From the NCBI GenBank assembly GCA_963810305.1, contig CAWEMY010000008.1, positions 1 through 64,000 of the forward strand: a DNA stretch of 64,000 nt. Reading direction: 5' to 3'. Source of the DNA: JACDCA01 sp963810305 (GTDB lineage: Bacteria > Acidobacteriota > Vicinamibacteria > Vicinamibacterales > 2-12-FULL-66-21). A model generated the notes under the pieces. The model was not told the origin of the DNA. It did no database searches and saw nothing but the letters and a program-made list of their open reading frames with translations. This document shows positions 9,979 through 18,636 of this stretch, in pieces (within the stretch, counting starts at the first letter, position 1; the number at the start of each line of letters is the position of its first letter). The position numbers and the translations under genes were made by a program.

Positions 9979-10008
9979 ATTCTGCCAAGGTGTTTAAGAG
10001 GCTCGGGT
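9979..10008 (+). repeat. 30-bp copy of the methyltransferase promoter/start region
   Basis: Matches 19522-19551 at 28 of 30 bases (ATTCTGCC, GGTGTTT and AGAGGCTCGGGT shared). At 19533 the copy includes the last bases of a -10 element and the GTG start of a methyltransferase; here the reading frame dies soon after. Both copies directly follow an ACGTGC heptamer array. It looks like a broken duplication or recombination scar. Confidence 0.7.
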
Positions 10009-10134
10009 GCAGAAGCCCCCCTGTTCGTTGCGCAGGAGGTCTCGCGTTCAGACCACTGATCAGGCGATGTCGGCGTCGAGGCGCTACCTGGGGGTGACGA
10101 GCGGCTTGGCGGACTCAGGCTAAGAACCCGATGG

Positions 10135-10683
10135 CTACGTTCTAGGCTCATACCGCATAGCCACCGCCCCCGAGCCGAACTCCAGCCGGCTCACGAGCCT
10201 CAAGTCGACACGCTTCGAGAGCCCCGCGAACAACGTCGGCCCGTGGCCGGCCAGCCTGGGATGGACCACGAACTCGTACTCATCGATCAATCCCATCTCC
10301 GCCAACGCCAGTGGGAGCGTCACCCCGCCCACGAACAGGCCCTTGCCCGGCTCCCGCTTGAGCTGATGAACGGCCTTGCCCACATCCCCGCGCACGAGCT
10401 CCGCGTTCCAATCGACCCGGTCCAGGGTGCTCGACACGACGTATTTCTTTGCCGCGTCGATCGTCCGGGCGAAGGGTTCCGTCCACTCAGGCATCGCCAC
10501 CGTCCGAGTCGCCAGCCGCCACGCTGCCTCCATCATTTCGTACGTCACCCGGCCAAGGAGAAGGGCATCGGCCTGGACGATGTTTTCCATCGCGTGACGA
10601 TGCAAGTCTTCGTCCGCGATCATTTCCCGATGATCGCAGCACCCGTCCAACGTGACGTTGATGGAATACCGAAGGGGTCGCAT
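10135..10683 (-). CDS. Dihydrofolate reductase/RibD C-terminal family protein
   Basis: 182 residues of the DHFR-like/RibD C-terminal fold. Features include LRYSINVTLDGCCDH at the start, ADALLLGRVTYEMMEAAW near residue 40, KYVVSSTLDRVDWNAELV, KGLFVGGVTLPLALAEMGLIDEY, and the C-terminal VVHPRLAGHGPTLFAGL. These match the YyaP/YwjB-type 'dihydrofolate reductase family' proteins, NADPH-binding reductases whose substrates are mostly unknown; they are not the housekeeping DHFR. A 16-bp palindrome (10705-10720) lies 22 bases upstream and may be an operator. The gene stands alone between the partial-promoter scar and the DUF4143 ATPase. Confidence 0.9.
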   Translation of the reverse strand: MRPLRYSINVTLDGCCDHREMIADEDLHRHAMENIVQADALLLGRVTYEMMEAAWRLATRTVAMPEWTEPFARTIDAAKKYVVSSTLDRVDWNAELVRGDVGKAVHQLKREPGKGLFVGGVTLPLALAEMGLIDEYEFVVHPRLAGHGPTLFAGLSKRVDLRLVSRLEFGSGAVAMRYEPRT

Positions 10684-10704
10684 TGCGTAAGCGTATCGCC
10701 GATC

Positions 10705-10720
10705 AAGGTTAGATAACCTT
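10705..10720. promoter_or_regulatory. Palindrome upstream of DHFR-family gene
   Basis: AAGGTTA-GA-TAACCTT, a perfect 7-bp inverted repeat with a two-base centre, 22 bases upstream of the minus-strand start at 10683. Its size and position fit a homodimeric repressor site; no regulator gene is adjacent. Confidence 0.45.
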
Positions 10721-10796
10721 CGCGCTTCATGCGCTCATTGCCGCGCCGCTTCCGCTTTACTCGGCTCGGCGAGGTGGTCTCGACACGGAGCCGATG

Positions 10797-10836
10797 CAAC
10801 CATGCCGTCATTTTGCATGGTAAAATGACGACATGG
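10797..10836 (+). promoter_or_regulatory. Palindromic leaderless promoter of DUF4143 ATPase (element copy A)
   Basis: GTCATTTT (10807-10814) and AAAATGAC (10822-10829) form a perfect 8-bp inverted repeat around GCATGGT. The right arm holds TAAAAT (10821-10826), a -10 hexamer six bases before the ATG at 10833, so transcription should start at the start codon. The block from TGCAACCATG to GACGACATG recurs at 15246-15284. Confidence 0.6.
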
Positions 10837-11997
10837 TGGCAATGCGCCGATACCGACGAATTCTAACCCCGCCCCGGGGAAGCTTCTTCCTGTATGGCGT
10901 GCGCGGGGTCGGCAAGAGCACGTGGGCGCGTCAGACCTTCCCCGATGCTCACATCATCGACCTGCTCGACGAGAGCCGGTATCAGTCGTTTGCGGCCAAC
11001 CCCGCACTGCTCGGGCTGGAGCTGCGGACGCTGCCGGCCAATCAAGTCGTCGTGCTCGATGAAGTGCAGCGCGTCCCTGCGCTCCTCAATGAGGTCCACC
11101 GCGCGATTGAAGGCACTCGCCGGCGGTTCGTGCTCTTGGGATCGAGCGCGCGCCGGCTGAAGACCGCCGATACGAACCTGCTAGCTGGGCGCGCGGCGCT
11201 GCGGACGATGTATCCGCTCGCGCCAGCTGAATTGGGGAAGGACTTCGATCTTGGGTCGCGTGTTGCGGTTTGGCAGCATCCCCGTGGTGTGGCAGGCCGA
11301 CGATCCGCGCGCGGCGCTCGAAGCCTACGTGCAGTTGTACGTGCGTGAGGAGATTCGGATCGAGGCGCTCGTCCGCAACCTTCCGGCATTCCTGCGGTTT
11401 CTCCCCGTGGCTGCGTTGTTCCACGGTCAGGTGATCAACATTGCGGGTCTGGCGCGCGATGCCGCCACGGCCCGGACCACCGTCGAGGGATACCTCGGCA
11501 TTCTGCAGGACACGCTCGTCGCGACACTGCTGCCCGCATTCGAGGCGAAGCTGCGCGTGCGCGAACGGCAGCACCCGAAACTCTATTGGGTCGATCCAGG
11601 ACTGGCTCGTGCCACGAAGCAACAATTGGGGCCGGTCGTCGCCGAAGAACGCGGTCCGCTGCTCGAAGGCCTCATCCTGACGATCCTGCGCGCGCACAAC
11701 GGTGACTCAGAGCTGTTCGAGGAGGTGTCGTACTGGGCGCCTGCCCAGGCGCGGCAAACTGAAGTCGACTTCCTGTTGCGGCGCGGTCGCGAGTTTCTCG
11801 CCGTCGAAGTCAAGGCGCAGCCGCGATTCTCGACGCCGCAATTGGCGGGACTGCGGGCGATCGGCGAACTGCCGCGGCTCGCGCGACGAATCCTCGTGTA
11901 CCTCGGGGAGCGTCAGCTGAGAACGGAAGACGGGATCGATGTCTGGCCGCTCGATCGTTTCACAGCGGCCGCAGCAGATGGCTCACTTTGGCCTTGA
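10833..11997 (+). CDS. AAA ATPase with DUF4143 domain, frameshifted
   Basis: About 387 residues over two frames. The N-terminal AAA part has Walker A YGVRGVGKSTWAR near residue 22, Walker B NQVVVLDEVQRVP near 70 and sensor-like FVLLGSSARRL near 105. After a frame change near 11245 (ELGKDFD to LGRVLRFGSIP) the DUF4143 region continues with YVQLYVREEIRIEALVRNL and a winged-helix-like GLARDAATARTTVEGYLGIL. The C-terminus has a restriction-endonuclease-like core, TEVDFLLRRG followed by FLAVEVKAQ. These proteins are widespread and scattered in bacteria; their role is unsettled, with toxin or mobile-element links proposed. The resolved frame change looks like a one-base error in a TT run. It converges on dinB. 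Confidence 0.85.
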
Positions 11998-12050
11998 GTG
12001 ACGACCGCCCACGCGCTGCCGACCGAAGTTGCAGCGGGCGCTGGCGATAT

Positions 12051-13311
12051 TCAAAGCTCTCTTTCGGCAAGGCGTCGGAACTCGTCAGGGACGGAGCGCA
12101 CCACCCGCGATGCTGACCCATAGTCCACCGCTTTTCCTCCGAAGCGCTTGCGGATCGCATCGACGGCCCGGTCTGCGCGCGATCGCGCCAGGCCTTTCTT
12201 TGTGCCAGGACGGCATCCTTCGTCGGCAAGCCCGAGCGGCAGCTCCAGTTGCACGATCGCATGCGCTTCGAGATTTGAGACGGAGATCGCCAGCAGCGAG
12301 ATCGTCCTCTCGTCACGGTGATCCGCAAGGACGCCGCGCACCAAGTCCTCGGCGATCTCAGCGAGAGCCCTCGTTGCAGAAATCGGCGCTGACAGCGTGA
12401 GCGAGCGCGTGACCGAGCGCAAATCGGCGAAGCGCACGCGGACCGTGATCGTCCGGCCCGCCAGGGATTTGGCGCGGAGCCGGGCGCCGATGCGGTCGGC
12501 GAGATGATGGAGCGTCGGTTTGAAGACGCGCTCGATCGCAGGCCGTCGTCCGAGCGCCGATTGTGCGCCGGCGGAGTGCGCGCGCCGGCGCGTCTGGATT
12601 TGCCGCGGATCGCGGTTCCACGCGAGTGCCGTCAACTTTCTTCCCACCGCGTGCCCAAGCAATCGCTCCACGGATTGAGGAGAGCTCTCAGCCAATTGAC
12701 CGATGGTGGTGACGCCGATCTTGGCGAGCCGCGCCTCGGTGGCGGGGCCCACGCCCCACATCAGTGCGACGGGCAGCTCGTGAAGGAACTCGAGTTCAGT
12801 ATCTGGATCGACGACGACCAATCCATCCGGCTTCGCGACCTGCGATGCGATCTTCGCCAGGTGCTTGGTACGCGCCACGCCGATTGACATCGGCAAGCCA
12901 AGCTCGGCGCGCACGCGAGCCCGAACCGTCCTTGCGATCTCTGCCGGCGAACCGAAGAGATGCGTGCACCCTGCGACGTCGGCGAAGGCCTCGTCGATGG
13001 AGATGCGCTCGATGGAAGGCGTGAAATCGCTCAGGTACTCCGATGGCGGCGTCGCCGAGCCGTTGGTATTCGTCGAAATGTCCGCCGACAAACACGAGGT
13101 CGGGACAGAGTTGCCGCGCGCGCCGTCCAGGCATGCCGCTTCGTACGCCGAAGGCCCGCGCTTCGTAGGAGGCCGCGAGAACGACGCCGCCGCCGACCGC
13201 AATCGGCTTGCCGCGCAGGCGAGGGTCAAGCAGCTGTTCGACCGACGCATAAAAGGCGTCGAGGTCCGCGTGGAGAATGGTGGCTGTGGAACTACGCATC
13301 ACACCCACCAC
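12051..13311 (-). CDS. dinB: DNA polymerase IV (DinB, Y family), frameshifted
   Basis: Error-prone translesion polymerase. The start TATILHADLDAFYASVEQ carries the first catalytic aspartates, followed by AASYEARAFGVRSGM and the second catalytic motif SIERISIDEAFADV. A helix-hairpin-helix region VALMWGVGPATEARLAKIGV and little-finger region KSLAGRTITVRVRFADLR follow. The frame changes once near 13040 (LGDAA to SEYLSDFTPSIE), and the rest is intact to the C-terminus. The first 13 bases overlap the end of the exonuclease/GIY-YIG gene, so the two are co-transcribed. The pair forms a small damage-repair/mutagenesis operon. I see no LexA box nearby, though the species' box may differ. Confidence 0.9.
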
Positions 13312-14973
13312 AGCGCAGACGCGAGTCGCGACTCGTCGAGTGCCGGTCCGACGCCCAAACGGAGCGCCACTGGAGCGCCAGCTGCAATCAAGCGCTTCAG
13401 CTCCGTCGTCAATACCCGTAGGCGATCGAACGATGCGAGGGTGAAGGCCTCACGACGTGCGGCCACTGGACGACGGTAACCCGGTGGAATCGGTGGCGTC
13501 GCGTTTGCGTCCACTGCCCCGCTCAACACCAGCTCGCTGTTCTCGATCACAATGAGCCGCGCACAACTGTCAACGGGCTCGCGCCACACCACGCTCGAAT
13601 CGAACAACCGCGTCAACCAGATCGCGCGGCGTCGGGCAAGCGCCGCCCGCAACGCGAGCCGCTCCAGCGAAACTTGCACGAACTCCGGGGTCCACACCGT
13701 CACACCACGACGCGTGTCGTTGGCATCGTCTTCGACATCGTCCTCAGCAGGGTCGCGGTCTCGTCGACCTTCTCGCCACAGGCGTGTGCCAAGCCGCAGC
13801 AGCTTCGCGTAGTCCGAGAGGTCGACGCGCGACAGTTCAGGATGCGTTGCGCACAGCCGGTCGTAACCGGCGATGAACGTGCGGTCGTCTGGGCCCCGTG
13901 AACCGGACGTCAGAGCGGCGCACCCAGCCCGGGCGAGTGCCGCAAATTGATCGAGCGTCTCGGCCGAAGCAAATGGTCCGAGCGGGCAGTGTGGCGACGG
14001 CTGCGGACTACGCGCGCTGAGATCCGGCGACGCGAACCACAAGGCGCGGTCCTGAATCGTGAGCGTGACATTGTAGGGCGGTCGGTGCCGCTTGATTTCA
14101 TCCGGCTCGAGGAGCGCGGCCTCGAGCGGACTTGGTGTGACGTCAAACGAGATCGCACGTGCCTGCGACAGCATCTCGAGCAATCGCTCGGGCACGCCGT
14201 TCTGCTTCCGAAAGTAGCTGTTGACTCGATGACGGAGCGACGCCGCCTTGCCGACGTACAGGACGCTGCCGTCCGTCCGAAGCATGCGATAGAGGCCAGG
14301 CGCATGCGGCAGCGAAAGCCGCACGTCGCGCGGCATCGGCCAAACGCGACGTTGACCCCGGATCGGCTTGGCGGGTTCGTCGAGCCAGTCGTGGAGCGCG
14401 CCCCACGTCGACACACCCTGCAGCTCGAGCAAGGCGGATCAGCTGGTGCCAGACGAACGCCGTCGCTTCGACGTGATCGGCGCTGCGGCGCAGCGCGCCG
14501 ACGGCGCGACCGAAATATCCGGCGAGGGCGCGCAGGCTGCAGCGAGGCAGATTCGGGAAGAGGCGCCTGGCAATATCCCGCGTGCAGAGCACGTCGAGCG
14601 GAAACACTCCGGCGACCAACGAGCGAAGGAACGGCTGCTCGAATCGAGCGAAGTGGATGACCGTCGGCGCGGGCTGTTGCGAGAGATCGGCCGCTTGGTC
14701 GGACAGCTCGCGCCAGGCGAGGTGTCCCTCGACAGCGTCGCGCAGCATGTGCTCGGAAATCCCCGTGATCCGGGCAACGGCTGGCGGAATCTGCTCGCCG
14801 TCCGAAAGCGCGATCAAGGATGCATGCGCGTGCGTGATTGTCCCGCGGAGGACGCGGGCCCAGCCGATTTCAAGGAGATGCCCTCGCGGCGCCGCGGCCG
14901 TGGCTTGGCAGTCGACCACCAGCACCTCGAGTTGCGACAGCGGTTCGGAACGACTGACTAGCACCATCGTCAC
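13299..14973 (-). CDS. Exonuclease (DEDD-like)/GIY-YIG nuclease fusion, Cho/UvrC-N type, frameshifted
   Basis: A fusion of a DnaQ-like exonuclease domain and a UvrC-type GIY-YIG endonuclease domain, about 557 residues. The exonuclease half shows LEVLVVDCQATAAAP, VIHFARFEQPFLRSLV, and SADHVEATAFVWHQL. The canonical acidic motifs are altered here: D-x-E reads D-C-Q and the second aspartate position reads E. After a frame change near 14430 the GIY-YIG part follows: APGLYRMLRTDGSVLYVGKA, ASLRHRVNSYF, and LEAALLEPDEIKRHRPPYN with the catalytic glutamate region. Family members are thought to incise damaged DNA like Cho. The remaining 250 residues have no domain I recognise. It precedes and overlaps dinB. 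Confidence 0.82.
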
Positions 14974-15245
14974 GACCGAATCTGATTACGCGACCGCCGC
15001 TTCGCTGCAGCACTCGCTTAAGCGAGCAGTTGCTTCAACCGTCGCTTCCTCAGCGTCTCGTCGGGCGCGGCCTCGTGGATCGATTCAGCGATGACCTCAA
15101 CTGAGCGCCGAACGCCGGACGGACCTGTAAAGCTGACCGTGCACGTCCGGACCGCCCACGGCCCGTCAGCGTATCATATTCGCTTTTGTTTCGCCCCCAG
15201 ACTTGTCGAGGCTGACGAGGTAGCGACGGGCACCCCGCCTGACTG

Positions 15246-15284
15246 CAACCATGTCGTCATTTTGCACGGCATTGTGACGACATG
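15246..15284 (+). promoter_or_regulatory. Palindromic element copy B, without an intact gene behind it
   Basis: CATGTCGTCA (15250-15259) and TGACGACATG (15275-15284) form a perfect 10-bp inverted repeat. The block TGCAACCATG-CGTCATTTTGCA-GACGACATG matches the promoter of the DUF4143 ATPase at 10797. Here no DUF4143 gene follows, and the frame after the ATG is short. It may be an orphan remnant, or an operator shared with the toxin-antitoxin pair 120 bases downstream. The surrounding gap 14974-15402 holds no gene I can support. Confidence 0.55.
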
Positions 15285-15367
15285 TGCCGAAGTCAGATGT
15301 CGCCGCCCTGTTCCAAGGACGTCTCGCAAGATTCTGTTAGCGAGCGTGCAAGCAAGCGGCGCGCATT

Positions 15368-15396
15368 TTGACTGTTTGGTACATATTGGGCAAAAT
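15368..15396 (+). promoter_or_regulatory. Promoter of Phd-zeta pair
   Basis: TTGACT (15368-15373), a 17-base spacer, and CAAAAT (15391-15396) as the -10, followed by exactly six bases and the ATG at 15403. This spacing predicts a leaderless mRNA starting on the antitoxin start codon. Confidence 0.6.
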
Positions 15397-15402
15397 AGAC
15401 GC

Positions 15403-15822
15403 ATGAAGGCGAAGATCGGGAAAGCGGATTCGGAGTCAGGCTCGCCTGCTCGCCGACCACGACGCAGGGCGGGTCGCGTCGCGTCGTTCCGAAACAGCCG
15501 CGGTGAGACACTCGAGCCGTCTTCAGTGAGCGCGAGCGAGGCGAAGAGTGAGTTTGGGCGCGTCTTGGAGATGGCCATTCAAGGCGGCGCCGTCGTGATC
15601 ACGAAGCACGACTCGCCCAAGGCCGTCCTCATTTCCGTCGAGAACTTCAACGCCTTATCGGGCGCAGCCGAGACGAAGCTCGATACGCTCAGCCAGGAAT
15701 TCGATGCGCTCCTTGCGCGAATGCAAACATCCAAAGCGCGTCGCGGAATGAAGGCGGCGTTCGCCGCGTCCGGAAAGCGTTTGGGGAAGGCTGCGGTCGC
15801 GGCGACGCGCTCGCGTGGCTAG
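15403..15822 (+). CDS. Phd/YefM-type antitoxin
   Basis: 139 residues from the ATG six bases after a -10 box. The N-terminal 45 residues are basic and low-complexity (ARRPRRRAGRVASF). The Phd/YefM DNA-binding fold follows: VSASEAKSEFGRVLEMAI, GGAVVITKHDSPKAVLISVE and NFNALSG. The C-terminal tail is helical and basic (ARMQTSKARRGMKAAFAASG) and would be the toxin-binding part. Its last eight bases overlap the zeta-like kinase gene, the usual antitoxin-first order with translational coupling. Zeta toxins are classically paired with epsilon or PezA antitoxins, so a Phd-type partner is a different arrangement. A longer in-frame ORF from 15091 runs through the palindrome and promoter, so I reject that start. 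Confidence 0.82.
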   Translation: MKAKIGKADSESGSPARRPRRRAGRVASFRNSRGETLEPSSVSASEAKSEFGRVLEMAIQGGAVVITKHDSPKAVLISVENFNALSGAAETKLDTLSQEFDALLARMQTSKARRGMKAAFAASGKRLGKAAVAATRSRG

Positions 15823-16459
15823 TTCGAGGCGTCGTCCATGCATCTACGTGCTCGCTGGAACCAACGGTGCGGGCAAGAGCAGCGTCGCAGGCTCGATGTT
15901 TCGGCAGGCCGGCGCAGACTACTTCAATCCTGACGAAGCGACCGCCCGAATTCTGGCCGCCAATCCTGATATTTCGACCGCAGAAGCGAACAGCGCTGCG
16001 TGGCATGAGGGGAAACGCCTCCTGGAACGAGCGATCGCCGAACGCCTGGACTTCGCGTTCGAAACGACACTTGGCGGGCACACCATCAGCGCTCTTCTGC
16101 ACGAAGCGTTGGCGGCTGGAATCGAAGTGCGCATGTGGTTCGTGGGATTGAGTAGTCCCGAACTGCACATGGCGCGGGTTCGATCCAGGGTGGCTCGAGG
16201 CGGACACGACATCCCAGAAGACAAGATTCGGGAGCGCTACGATCGGAGTCGCATCCATCTGATTGAGTTGATGCCGCGACTCACAGAGCTTCGAGTCTTC
16301 GACAACAGCTTTGATGCCGACCCGCATGCCGGACGGGCTCCCCAGCCGATACTCATTCTTCACCTTGCGAAAGGGAAGATTCTGGAGATGGTCGAGTTGT
16401 CCAAAACGCCTCAGTGGGCCAAGGCTTTGGTGGCCGCAGCGCTTAAGATCTCGAAGTGA
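15815..16459 (+). CDS. Zeta-toxin-family P-loop kinase
   Basis: 214 residues from a GTG at 15815. P-loop YVLAGTNGAGKSSVAGSMF near residue 12, substrate-side ADYFNPDEATARIL near 34, RAIAERLDFAFETTLGG near 70, and DIPEDKIRERYDRSRIHL near 137, which supplies the arginines that contact phosphate. Zeta/PezT toxins phosphorylate UDP-N-acetylglucosamine and block peptidoglycan synthesis; this branch (YDRSRIHLIELMPRL, FDNSFD) is a shorter, chromosomally common relative whose substrate is unproven. It overlaps the Phd-type antitoxin by eight bases. The gene is intact, with no frameshift, unlike many neighbours. Confidence 0.85.
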   Translation: MASSRRRPCIYVLAGTNGAGKSSVAGSMFRQAGADYFNPDEATARILAANPDISTAEANSAAWHEGKRLLERAIAERLDFAFETTLGGHTISALLHEALAAGIEVRMWFVGLSSPELHMARVRSRVARGGHDIPEDKIRERYDRSRIHLIELMPRLTELRVFDNSFDADPHAGRAPQPILILHLAKGKILEMVELSKTPQWAKALVAAALKISK

Positions 16460-16528
16460 TCTGCCTTGAGTGACGTTTCGGCCATCGATCGACCTGCTGC
16501 CGCAGCCAGGCCGGCACTGACGTTGTCC

Positions 16529-16783
16529 TCACGATCCGTCAACGCGTTCCGCTCGGAACATCGTCAGCTCCCAGGTGTTGGATCGCTCGTCGTGGCGGAC
16601 CAGATACGTGTCGCCGTCTGCGCCTTTCAGCTTGAAGTAACGGTAGTCGGGTGCCAGCCACGCGTCGAGTACTTCCGCAACGCCGATGCGCCGGTCACCG
16701 AGGATCAGCGTGCGTGGCGTCTGCTCGCCGCGATGGCCGGCGTAACACTCGACACCAACGCTCTGGTGAGATCTAGATCTCAT
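16529..16783 (-). CDS. Small conserved protein, function unknown
   Basis: 84 residues. The core VGVECYAGHRGEQTPRTLIL, then VAEVLDAWLAPDYRYFKLKG and YLVRHDERSNTWELTMF resembles short uncharacterised bacterial proteins often labelled 'cytoplasmic protein'. No catalytic motif is evident; the aromatic/charged pattern suggests a small beta-barrel (inference). Its ATG overlaps the stop of the AraC-type regulator gene (ATGA at 16780-16783), so it is translated with it. The ATG is followed by the palindromic AGATCTAGATCT inside the coding sequence. Confidence 0.7.
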   Translation of the reverse strand: MRSRSHQSVGVECYAGHRGEQTPRTLILGDRRIGVAEVLDAWLAPDYRYFKLKGADGDTYLVRHDERSNTWELTMFRAERVDGS

Positions 16784-17685
16784 GACGCTCTCACGCTCGC
16801 CGCGTAGCGACTCGGCGGCTGGCCGACGTGGCGGCTGAACGCGGTGCTGAAGGTACTCGCAGAGCCGTAGCCCACGCGTTCCGCCACCTCGGCCAGCGCG
16901 AGGTCTTGCCGGCGGAGCAGATCCTTCGCGACCGCCATTCGCCAGGCGAGCAGGTACTCCATCGGCGGCAGGCCCACGGTGCGCGTGAAGCGTTCGAAGA
17001 ACGCCGAGCGCGAAAGCGCGGCCGTCTTCGCGAGTTGGACGATCGTCCAGGAACGCGCGATATTGCCATGCATCTGACGGATCGCTGGCGCGAGGTACGC
17101 ATCGGCCAACCCGCGCAGCAATCCTGGAGGGGCGTCCTCGCCTGGGGCCGCCCGCAGCGCTTCAATCAGCAGGACCTCGACCAGCCGCGTGAGCACGAGG
17201 TCACGCCCCGCCCTCCGCTCGCTCGCTTCCTCGCCGACGAGGCGCACGAGCACGGAGAGCCGTTCGACGCCGCGCACGTGCACGAGCGACGGCAGCAGCG
17301 ACACCAGCAAGGCAGTGTCGGGCGAGTCGAAGACGAACCAGCCACCGAGCAACCGCACGTCGGGTCGCCCACCGCGCGTGCCGTGGCGAACTTCACCCAA
17401 TACCTTTGACGTCACCTTCGGATCGAAACGCTCCAACTTCACAGGCTCGAAGCCAGACATGGTGAAACCCGGCGTTGCCGGCAGGAGCACGAAATCGCCG
17501 GCCTCGAGTGTCAAAGGCAGGTGGCCATCCACCGCCAAACGACACGAGCCCTCGAGTACCGCGCAGAAGCTCGGCTCACCGAAGGCCGAGTAGCGGACAC
17601 CCCAGCGGCCGGCGCCGCTGATGAGTCTCGAGAACACGGCACGGGGCTGAAGCAGAGCGATGACTTCCGAGAGCGGGTCGTTCAC
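16780..17685 (-). CDS. AraC-family transcriptional regulator with cupin sensor
   Basis: 301 residues from a GTG start. The N-terminal half is a cupin_6-type AraC ligand domain: GVRYSAFGEPSFCAVLEGSC, LEAGDFVLLPATPGFTM, and GWFVFDSPDTALLVSLLPSL. The C-terminal 100 residues hold two helix-turn-helix units: WTIVQLAKTAALSRSAFFER and LALAEVAERVGYGSASTFST, then FSRHVGQPPSRYAA. It is divergent from the SDR gene at 17808 with 122 bases between, the classic arrangement in which the AraC protein controls the oxidoreductase. The gene order regulator, small protein on one side and SDR on the other suggests a response to a small organic molecule (inference). Confidence 0.92.
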   Translation of the reverse strand: MNDPLSEVIALLQPRAVFSRLISGAGRWGVRYSAFGEPSFCAVLEGSCRLAVDGHLPLTLEAGDFVLLPATPGFTMSGFEPVKLERFDPKVTSKVLGEVRHGTRGGRPDVRLLGGWFVFDSPDTALLVSLLPSLVHVRGVERLSVLVRLVGEEASERRAGRDLVLTRLVEVLLIEALRAAPGEDAPPGLLRGLADAYLAPAIRQMHGNIARSWTIVQLAKTAALSRSAFFERFTRTVGLPPMEYLLAWRMAVAKDLLRRQDLALAEVAERVGYGSASTFSTAFSRHVGQPPSRYAASVRAS

Positions 17686-17807
17686 GTCTGGACGGTTGCC
17701 AATGAAATATGGACTCTGCGTTGTAGCGAGTCCGGTTTGTCACCGTCATAGTAGTCGGTGAAAGGATTTGCGGTCCACCGACAGGTGAACCCCGAAAGGA
17801 GTCCGAG

Positions 17808-18552
17808 ATGAACACCGTACTCATTACAGGGTGCTCTTCCGGCTACGGTCTCGAGACTGCGCGCCATTTTCACGCGCAGGGCTGGAACGTGATCGCCACC
17901 ATGCGAACACCGCGGGAAGACCTTCTGCCCCGATCGATTCGACTGCGCGTCCTGGCGCTCGACGTGACGAAGGCCGAGAGCATCGCTACCGCGATCGAGG
18001 CGTGCGGGCCCGTCGATGTGCTCGTCAACAACGCGGGCATCGGGGTCGTGGGCGTCTTCGAGGCCACGCCGATGGCGACGGTGCGCGAGGTATTCGAGAC
18101 CAACACCTTCGGCGTGCTGGCAATGACACAGGCGGTGCTGCCCCAGATGCGCGCGCGGAGGTCGGGGGTGGTGGTGAACGTGACTTCGAGCGCAACGCTG
18201 ACCCCGATGCCGCTGGCGGCCGCATACACCGCGAGCAAGATGGCGATCGAAGGGTTCACCGGATCACTCGCGCACGAGCTCGCGCCGTTCAACGTGCGGC
18301 TCAAACTCGTGGAGCCGGGCTACGGCCCGACCACGCGCTTCACGAGCAACGGGGGATCGCGGATGGAAGGGCTGTTTCCCGAGGCCTACGCGGCGTTCAC
18401 GAAGCCCATCCTCGCGTCATTTGCGCGAGGTGAGGACGGTGACGACGGAGTCCGACGTGGCGGAGGCGGTGTACCGTGCCGCGAACGATGCGTCTGGACA
18501 GCTCCGATTTCCAGCAGGAGCGGACGCCGTGGCCCTGGCTCAGTCGACATAG
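17808..18552 (+). CDS. Short-chain dehydrogenase/reductase, frameshifted near the C-terminus
   Basis: NAD(P)-dependent SDR. Nucleotide motif TGCSSGYGLETARHF at residue 7, DVLVNNAGIGVVGVFE near 72, serine of VNVTSSATLTPM and active-site YTASK near 140, then KLVEPGYGPTTRF. Near 18430 the frame changes; the natural end reads VRTVTTESDVAEAVYRAAND and then SGQLRFPAGADAVALAQST, stopping at 18550-18552. In the unshifted frame it would run on into unrelated residues to 18632. The start has a good ribosome site (AAAGGAG). It is divergent from the AraC gene, which probably regulates it. Substrate unknown. Confidence 0.9.
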
Positions 18553-18600
18553 GCGGTGCGGTATCACGCGCTTCGTGTTGCCACTGGTCCCGGCCGAACC

Positions 18601-18630
18601 TTGACTTTTGTGCACAGTGTGCACACACTT
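18601..18630 (+). promoter_or_regulatory. Promoter with twin TGTGCACA operators, DUF433/DUF5615 pair
   Basis: TTGACT (18601-18606) is followed by two copies of the self-complementary octamer TGTGCACA (18609-18616 and 18618-18625), one base apart, sitting where the spacer and -10 should be. The ATG follows at 18637. Binding of the antitoxin here would block RNA polymerase, a common autoregulation layout for toxin-antitoxin operons. Confidence 0.55.
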
Positions 18631-18636
18631 GAGGAC

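Noticed and set aside
9979..10070. A tRNA-Leu- or tRNA-Ser-like sequence
   Set aside because: The start resembles a D-arm, but no acceptor stem pairs with a 3' end and no T-loop (GGTTCGAATCC) follows.
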